Shown here: piece by piece, positions 57,312-64,000 of the stretch
How the letters are laid out: every line of letters starts with the position of its first letter
How positions within the stretch are numbered: the stretch's first letter is position 1
DNA from: Mauremys mutica
Lineage: Eukaryota > Chordata > Testudines > Geoemydidae
Length of the DNA stretch: 64,000 nucleotides
Assembly (NCBI RefSeq): GCF_020497125.1
Contig: NC_059074.1
Span: 197,852,915 to 197,916,914, forward strand
Reading direction: 5' to 3'
Program-made: the position numbers and the translations under genes
The notes under the pieces: model-generated
Told to the model about the DNA's origin: nothing
What the model saw: only the letters and a program-made list of their open reading frames with translations
The model's database searches: none

Positions 57312-58365
57312 ATGATGGAGATTACAAATAAATGGGAAACTGAATTACTGTAGGAATCAAGATAACGTAAGTTAAATGGGTCTCTGTCTGGAATAGTATT
57401 AAAAACACAGGCAATTCTGTTTCCCTTAGGTTTTTCAAACTAAAATCCTTAACTGGCTTTACTGAATCACAGTTATCTTGTCAGAGCTAGTGAATCAATG
57501 GACAGCAAAAGCTGGCACTGTCAACAACCTCAAACTAACTTCAGTATCATGTTGTTTGAAGCTGTGCAATACAAATACACTATTGGGTCAGAATATGAAA
57601 TACCCTGGATGCTGCACCGTGATTTGATTTGTCACCTATTCACCAAGCTCTGAATGCCTTGTGAGTGCTTATATATGGCTGTTCCAACGTTCATGGACAT
57701 GAAGAAGAGAATTATTTTGAGGCAATCAAAATCTATGGGATGCTCATATACTAAATGGATGTCAGGCCTAGCACACAGCTCCATAATCAAGAAGAATTTA
57801 TATGAACAGACAGTGCTAGTGTTAAGTACATTTGGGCATGATCTCTAAGAGAGAAAAGGGCCGATTGTTCTTTTAATTGCCTTTTTGGTAACACTACTTC
57901 AATTTGCAATTTGTCTTCATTTATCAATGGGTTTTACCCAGGTTGAATAACTTTTTGTTATTCTCATCCTAGCCTAAAGTTAGAAGTAAAGTAATGTGGT
58001 CCAAATGTTCCTTCTATGCATGCAGTAAAAAAACAGGAAGACAGACATAAAAACCGTACTATGGATTGAACTTGTAATGTCCAGTGTCTTACGTTTAGTG
58101 AACATTTTTTTAAAACATTAATTCCAATCAGTGCCTTTTGGCATGGGCAACTTAAATTTCCACCCTCCTACGCTGACTCTACTTTTCATTGCCTCGTCTG
58201 CAACATCAGAGCTATTCCATGTGGTTTCTAACTTTGTTCACAATGGATGTCATACTCCCAACCTGATTATTTGGGATGGCTCCGTAAACAGAAATTAGCA
58301 TGATCAGAATATCATCCCCATCTACTACTTCAGATCAGGGACTTCTTTTATTCTTTTCAGCACAA
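57312..58365. other. AT-rich DNA, no feature recognised
   Basis: It carries only short frames (64 codons at 57654-57848) and no repeat ends. Confidence 0.4.
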
Positions 58366-58369
58366 TGGC

Positions 58370-58590
58370 TACCCATGTTTTTGTCACCTTCTAGACCAGC
58401 TGGATCAGAATGCAACTGCTGGCCTCCTGAAAAGGTGAATCACTACAGGCATATTATACCTGTGCCCAAGTCTCTGCATTTGCTTGGTAATCTTCTCAGA
58501 GCAATTCAGGTATTAAAGAGTTAATCTTTAAAGTCCTGAATAACCTTTGATCCAGTTATCTGAGAGACTATCATCTCACCTACCTATTCA
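58370..58590 (+). mobile_element. Worn LINE relic, L2/L3-like
   Basis: On the plus strand pieces of the conserved LINE text QNAAARLLTG...HITPVLKSLHWLPV can be recognised as DQNATAGLL, HYRHIIPVPKSLH, and then FKVLNNL.SSYLRDYHL. They fall in different frames with stops. The pattern belongs to the L2/CR1 side of LINEs. The exact family is uncertain. Confidence 0.45.
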
Positions 58591-58599
58591 TGGCTGCTT

Positions 58600-59832
58600 C
58601 AGTAATCATTGTATGCAGCACAGTATATATGTGTATATAATACATGAAAATACAACTTGTATCAAACTGTTTCTTGACATTTCTAAACAGTTGATAAAAT
58701 TATTTGAGTTATAGAAGTTATTAATTCTCATCTCTCATTTAAAGAACCAGGTGTGTATTTTTCAAACGGCTTGTTCTCATAAAGAAAAGAACAAAGCTCA
58801 TCCTATTCTTAATGCTTCCAGGTAATTTTTTTTTTCAAGTTATTTTCATTACGCTGGAAAATTTTCTAATTGTTTGAAAAGTTTTCCCAGCAGAACACTT
58901 ATGTTCAGAAAGACAAAGGTCTTCCAGCTGTTCTTAAATTGCCTTGTGCGACTTAATCTCATTGGATACATTATAGGAACGCTAAGCAATATAATGCATC
59001 ATAATATGCAAGAATAAACAATTATGAGCTGAGTAAAACCATTACTATTACCAGTTATTAAAGATCATGAAATCCTGGGGTTTTTTTCTTATGTGAATGC
59101 TCTTCTGACCAACATCCACTCCCTCAAAAGAAATAACTGCATACCTAGATAAAATAAATGCTTGATAAAAATGAGTTTTTCCCCCTATTTTTAGTACTGT
59201 TCTCTTACAAATGTCAAAAAATACTACTTTCTGGGGGAAATAAACTTATGTGGCTTTCACAACAAAACATAGTTACTTGCAACAAAACCTTACCCAAAAT
59301 TCTATGAAACAGCTCAAATCTCGCACTTGGTGTACTACAACACAAAATGATATTTTGTTCTCACTCTGCAAACTGGCTTTCTGCCAACGAGCCCAACAAT
59401 CTGGAATCTGTGTTGCTATTCCTCATAATGTACAGTATTTGAAGGTAGCTATAGCTTCTAATTGGTCACTGGGCTTCTGGTGCCCAGGAGAACCCTTAAC
59501 AGAAACCCCTTCTATTCTATTTCAGCTCAAATCAACATTTCTTTAGCCTCAAACACTAACTTTGAATACTGAAATATATCACTCAATAAAACAGCTACAC
59601 ATATATTTATCAATACCCATGTGGAGCATCCAGATTTTACAGAAAGTCAATTTGCAAGGTAAGACCAACATAAAATCTCTATTCCTGCAAAGAGCTCATG
59701 AGACTGGAATCTGGGCTATATCTACCAGTGACCACATGCAGGCTTATTGGGATAGGAGAACTGGGGGGGGATTTGCCAATGGACTTGGCCTATAGTATTC
59801 TGTGTCCAAAGGGGCTACACATCTGCTGATAT
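58600..59832. other. AT-rich DNA; possible non-coding conserved element 58900-59070
   Basis: 58900-59070 (GCCTTGTGCGACTTAATCTCATTGG onward, rich in AATNNTGCATAAT-like cores) has no repeat features and could be a conserved element. The rest is unremarkable. The 98-codon frame at 59250-59546 is unfamiliar. Confidence 0.3.
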
Positions 59833-59835
59833 TTA

Positions 59836-59945
59836 GGACATGTCTACACTTCCCTACAGTTTGGACTACAGGGGTGCGAATAGCGGTGCACACAAAAGTC
59901 CCCCATGTGGATGCTGCAGGTTACATTAATCTGAACTAGGAACAA
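59836..59945 (+). mobile_element. Harbinger-type element, left part only
   Basis: TTA (59833-59835) is followed by GGACATGTCTACACTTCCC, like the ends at 29467, 38166 and 44697. The sequence runs to about 59945 without a matching right end, so the element is truncated. Confidence 0.5.
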
Positions 59946-60313
59946 GGACACGGAGTCCTTGGAGGAAACAAAACAAAGGGAGCTCACTAGAACTGATCTT
60001 AACAGAAACTACAGGTGACTCTGAGGAAGAAACTAGCTACAGTACAGAGGAATATGTTTGGATTGTTTAATATCAGAGAGAGGTTCCTACTGTTAAAAAG
60101 GGATCGAGGGGTGTGGATAGGGAGAGGGGAGATAAGGGAGGTTTATTTTCCTTGCAGCAAACATTCACCAAAACCTGGTTGGTGGACTCTAGAGGCTTGT
60201 GCCTGTTCCTCACATCTCTTGCTGGTAGAACCATTCAAATCTCATTTTGTATCAATACATAATGACTTATCCGGTGGATAGAGAGCTGGCTAGATCATCG
60301 GGCTCAACAGGCA

Positions 60314-61006
60314 GTGATCAATGGCTCCATGTCTAGTTGGCAGCTGGTATCAAAGGTGCCCCAAGGGTCGGTCCTGGGGCCAGTTTTATTCAATATCTTT
60401 ATTCATGATCTGGAGGATGGTGTGGACTGCACCCTCAGCAAGTTTGCAGAGGACACTAAACTGGGAGGAGTGGTAGATATGCTGGAGGGTAGGGATAGGA
60501 TACAAAGGTACCTAGACAAAGTAGAGGATTGGGCCAAAAGAAACCTGATGAGGTTCAACAAGGACAAGTGCAGAGTCCTGTACTTAGGACGGAAGAATCC
60601 CATGCACTGCCACAGACTACGGACCGAGTGGCTAGGCAGCAGTTCTGCAGAAAAGGATCTAGGGATTACGGTGGATGAAAAGCTGGAGATGAGTTAACAG
60701 TGTGCCCTTGTTGCCAAGAAAGCTAATGGCATTTTGGGTTGTATAAGTAGGAGCATTGCCAGCAGATTGAGGGATGTGATCATTCCCCTCTATTCGGCAT
60801 TGGTGAGGCCTCATCTGGAGTACTGTGTCCAATTTTGGGCCGCATACTACAAGAAGGATGTGGAAAAATTGGAAAGAGTCCAGCGGAGGGCAACAAAAAT
60901 GATTAGGGGGCTGTCTGGGGATTGGTCCTGCTTTGAGCAGGGGGTTGGACTAGATGACCTCCTGAGGTCCCTTCCAACCCTGATATTCTATGATTCTGTG
61001 ACATGA
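60314..61006 (+). pseudogene. CR1 reverse-transcriptase fragment
   Basis: 127 codons are open from 60314, ending at TAA (60695-60697). Beyond the stop the same frame continues (60734 onward), which shows one nonsense change (QQC in relatives, so probably CAA to TAA). The catalytic box reads FAEDTKLGG at residues 44-52. The first aspartate of FADD is glutamate here, which should stop polymerisation. Other usual motifs are present ([27 protein letters not shown]). Past residue RMIRGL-type text, the reading runs into the nested CR1 tail and is meaningless. Confidence 0.88.
60912..61000 (+). mobile_element. Nested CR1 3' end
   Basis: CTGTCTGGGGATTGGTCC, TTGAGCAGGGGGTTGGACTAG, ATGACCTCCTGAGG, TCCCTTCCAACCCTGATATTC and ATGATTCTGTG is the whole order of a CR1 3' terminus. 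It lies within the reverse-transcriptase text of the host CR1, between GGGGCTG and ACATGAAGAGAGGCTG. It is about 90 bp long, extremely truncated, with no evident target duplication, as is usual for CR1. Confidence 0.85.
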
Positions 61007-61129
61007 AGAGAGGCTGAGGGAATTATTTAGTCTGCAAAAGAGAAGAATGAGGGGGGATTTGATAGCTGCTTTCAACTACCTGAAAGGGGGTTCCAAATAG
61101 GATGGATCTAGACTGTTCTCAAACTCCAA

Positions 61130-62965
61130 AAAAGGGGATGCAGGCTAAAAATATGGTAGGGATTGAGACAAAGACAATGCCATATACATATACTTTACTC
61201 TGGAAAACAGCGTGCGGCTCCAATCCTGCAGTTACTTATGCACATTAGTAGTCCTAATTCATGTGAGTAGTTCTATTACTCCTGTGAAGAAGGGGCTGCA
61301 GGATCTAACCTATACTACATGCAAATCAATAGAAAGTTAACTTGGTTCTAAGCAACACTAATTCACTATCTGTAGAAACCTACACCTCAGTGACGCACAT
61401 ATAAGTGAATGAGTGGATGTCTAAGCATATAAGGACCATCTGCAAATGGTGGGTGTAGATCTCAGGCTGTTAAGGGGTCAAAAAACCTTGCTACACGTTT
61501 CCATATGCCATGGCCCACGTCTACAGATGCTGCCATATGTGTTGTAATATGGTGCTCCCACACTGTAGCCACAGTTTTTAAATCTTTTCAGTGAGTTTCT
61601 CACTGCTTTCACTGTCTGTTAACCACTCACATTGTTTTCTTGTGAATGGAATATTATGCATTAACTTGCACAGTTTGTATATGTTGTGTAGTGCTGTGGA
61701 CTTTGCCTTTTCAACACAAACAGCCCTTGCTTCTCTGCTGTGACACTCTCTAAACCTTCCTTTTCATCTCTCAGTAGAGTTCTACTGTCCACAGATCTAA
61801 CTACTGAAAATAGAGACTAATTACAGAACTGTAGGAGAGTACCAAACATCAAGGCATATATACCCTCAGTTAGGAAATTAAGAGAGACACATTCCTTGTG
61901 AACTTTCTCCTTTGTGTAATGTTGTGACTTGATGCTACAGAAGTGGTCAAATAAAGGAGTGAGCTTTTCCCACTGGCAGTTGAGTAAATAGGTTTCTATA
62001 GGTCTCCACATTTGCATTTAGTCTTTTATTTAGTCATGGAGAAATGAGGTCACCTTTTTCAGAAAGCACTAACAAGGATGGGGGGAAAAGTGTTATCTTT
62101 CTTCAGTTCCCAGCAGAACCTTGTAAGATAATGGCAAGGAGAAAATATTTCTTCCATTAACCCTTTGACCCTTTCAGTTAATGGCTTCTTGTTCTACACA
62201 GATCAACAAACAGGGCTCCATCTGAGAACCTAAACTATAGGTAACCCAAGGAGTAAGGTCTCTGCAATTACATGGAAAAGATTCATAGCCCTATACACTG
62301 ATATCTAATACATTTAATGTAATAGCCAGTCTGACCACAAAGCTCGCCCTGGTGAATTATCATCATATGCCGAGAAACATTCCTAAGAAAATCTATGTAT
62401 TGAAAGCATTTATTTTTAATCATAACTAAGTACAAACTTTCAGGTCAATCTTTATATTTATAAATGAAAAAACCCTTCCTTTAACACCGTATTACAATAC
62501 AGGTGGGATTTTCTTGTGGTTCAGAAAGAATTTTAGCACGGTTAAATAGCTGATTAACATCTCAAAAATAATTTTTAAAAGGATTTTCTGTGGAAAAACC
62601 AAGCAAAACCAAGAATAGTTAGCATAATTAACATAATTAGTGCACTAAAGAGGATGATGGCAGTTATAAATGAATACTAAAGCTACTGCTTCCATAGCCA
62701 GTGATTTACAGTGGTCTAATGCTCCTTCCGAATGAGGAAGAGTAAGGATACCAAAGGGTTCTCATTGAAATATATGGAGCTACTTGAGGAGTCAAATTCT
62801 CCTCAGTGTGACTAAAATTTTCGCAATTTGACCCTATACATTTTGTTAAGGTTGGGGCAGCATTTCTTAACTCATGTCTTGGTTGATTCTTGGCATAAGA
62901 AGATCTTAGCTGGGAGAATATTAGTTCCTATTCAGCATGCCAGGTTTAAATGTGTTAGTCTCTTT
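61130..62965. other. AT-rich DNA with one old repeat relic
   Basis: 61205-61310 (CCAATCCTGCAGTTACTTATGCAC to GAAGAAGGGGCTGCAGGATC) is a worn inverted dispersed relic. No gene was recognised. Confidence 0.4.
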
Positions 62966-62978
62966 TAGGGTTTTAGAG

Positions 62979-63790
62979 TGGGGCGGGGAAACTTTTTGGC
63001 CTGGGGGCCGCATCTGGTTTCCGAAATTGTATGGAGGGCCAGTTAGGGGAGGCTATGCCTCTCCAAACAGTCAGGTGTGGACCGACCCTGGCCCCCTATC
63101 TGACCCCTCCTGCTTCTTGCCCCCTGATGCCCCCCTAGGACTCCTGTCCCATCCAAGCCTCCCTGTTCCCTGTCAGCCCCCAGAACCCACGTCCCTAACT
63201 GCCCCCTGCAACCCCATCCAACCCCTCCTCTCATTCTTGACTGCCCCACCCCAGGACTCCTGCCCCATCCAACCACCCCTTCTCCCTGTCCCCTGATCAC
63301 CCCCGGAACCCCTTCCCCTGACTGCCCCCCACTGCCCCATCCAACCCCCCCCTCGTTCCTGACTGCCCCCTGGGGACTCCTGCCCCCATTCAACTCCCCT
63401 GTTTCCCACCCTCTGACCGCCCTGACCCCTATCCACACCCCCACCCCTGGACCACCACCCCAAACTCCCCTGCCCTCTATCCAACTCCCCCCTGCTCCCT
63501 GCCCCCTTACCATGTTGCCTGGAGCGCCGATGGCTGGCGGCCCTACAGCCGCGCCGCCTAGAGCAGCAGGACAGGCAGCCATGCCACCGTGCAGCACAGA
63601 GCATTGGGTGAGGCCATGGCTCTGCAGCTGCGCTGCCTGTTAAGAGCTGGCAGCCCCACTGCCCAGAGCGTTGTGCCAGCGGCAGGACGAGCTGAGGCTG
63701 CGGGGGAGGGGAAACAGTGGGGGGCAGCCTTCCGGGGCAGGAGCTCAGGGGCCGGGTAGGAGGGTCCCACGGGTAGTTTGCCCACCTCTG
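62979..63790. mobile_element. hAT element with C-rich tandem repeat interior
   Basis: The right end AGTTTGCCCACCTCTG complements to CAGAGGTGGGCAAACT. The left end GTGGGGCGGGGAAACT agrees at 11 of 16. Flanks TTTTAGAG and TTCTAGAA agree at 6 of 8. The ends are typical of hAT, and the same end class appears at 50464. The body carries a tandem array. Frames of 119, 143 and 184 codons are artefacts of skewed composition. Confidence 0.75.
63060..63500 (+). repeat. C-rich minisatellite, period about 118 bp
   Basis: GGACTCCTG recurs near 63138, 63254 and 63374 (spacing 116 to 120), with CCATCCAAC-type subunits roughly every 52 to 69 bases. The plus strand is almost entirely C/T-rich with C-runs. The minus strand could form G-quadruplexes. 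Confidence 0.7.
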
Positions 63791-63798
63791 TTCTAGAA

Positions 63799-64000
63799 TG
63801 TAGAATGTGTGAGATTAACCTACTCCCCATTTTTAAAGGGGGAAAATTACAGGATGTTAGCAAGCAGTGTAACAATTACTTTAATGACTATGAAATGTGA
63901 CAAAGTTCTGTCCTTGACTCCGTGAGTCCTGCGTTTCCTGGAGGATGTTTTCTAGCCTCAGAGGCTCCCTGTGACCCTCCATGTAGCCCTTCTCTCTCTA
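63799..64000. other. End of window, no feature recognised
   Basis: Two hundred bases of mixed composition with no repeat ends or frames. Confidence 0.4.

Larger units (their letters stand above)
60262..61125 (+). mobile_element. CR1 LINE, plus strand, truncated at both ends, with nested CR1 tail
   Basis: The text begins in the reverse transcriptase ([19 protein letters not shown], from about 60278). It runs through [19 protein letters not shown], the FADD region and the C-terminal [13 protein letters not shown] to RATKMIRGL near 60909. After an insert (60912-61000) it goes on with AGAGAGGCTGAGGGAATTATTTAG and ends near 61125 without the 3' tail. Confidence 0.88.

Noticed and set aside
63043..63604. 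Glycine-rich minus-strand frame of 184 codons
   Set aside because: It is the C-rich tandem array read backwards. The repeated glycine text follows the DNA period and has a second open frame beside it.
1..64000. Bacterial-type features (operons, CRISPR, prophage, toxin-antitoxin)
   Set aside because: Base composition, LINE and MITE content and absence of dense reading frames show a vertebrate nuclear genome.

Overview
The window looks like AT-rich, CpG-poor sauropsid nuclear DNA, most probably from a turtle. The basis is the mixture of repeats: many short non-autonomous hAT elements with perfect or near-perfect 8-bp target duplications, PIF/Harbinger-type elements with 3-bp duplications, 5'-truncated CR1 LINEs ending in the usual ATTCTATGATTCT-type tail, Penelope-like elements (PLEs), and several solo LTRs. 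I recognise this set from turtle genomes by memory. No database search was possible, so the species and all family names are inference.

I see no convincing exon of a host gene, no tRNA or rRNA gene, and no CRISPR array. Nearly all open frames are short and are what chance would give, or are shadows of GC-rich repeats. The only recognisable coding matter belongs to retroelements: a PLE 3' half with a GIY-YIG endonuclease (53130-54262, minus), a CR1 on the minus strand whose reverse transcriptase core is deleted (55455-57310), and a CR1 on the plus strand with a nonsense codon, an altered catalytic box and a second CR1 tail nested in it (60262-61125). The window is most simply an intron or intergenic stretch.

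Layout. 1-4650: hAT element at 681-1035, otherwise unique AT-rich DNA. 4650-8065: solo LTR (copy A) interrupted by a hAT, then a second LTR-like segment. 8530-9590: CR1 relic. 12415-12775: PLE-derived fold-back whose two arms each carry a hammerhead-like core. 12950-14468: LTR copy B of the same family as A, also interrupted by a hAT. 16152-16973: LTR of another family. 17417-22126: three hAT-like elements, one a 656-bp GC-rich island and one an almost complete 220-bp palindrome. 25920-26877: LTR with a 30-bp minisatellite. 29467-44933: three Harbinger-type elements, four further DNA elements (two GC-rich hATs, a Tc1/mariner-like element, and a 3-bp-duplication element with a hAT nested in it), and an L2-like LINE end. 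45200-45733: CR1 end. 50464-50785: a hAT half joined to a Harbinger half. 52176-57310: PLE and CR1 cluster. 58370-61125: LINE relics and nested CR1s. 62979-63790: hAT with a C-rich minisatellite.

The most interesting signal is four hammerhead-ribozyme-like cores (CTGAAGA or CCGAAGA, stem II, GAAA or AAAA) at PLE 3' ends. They show different degrees of decay.
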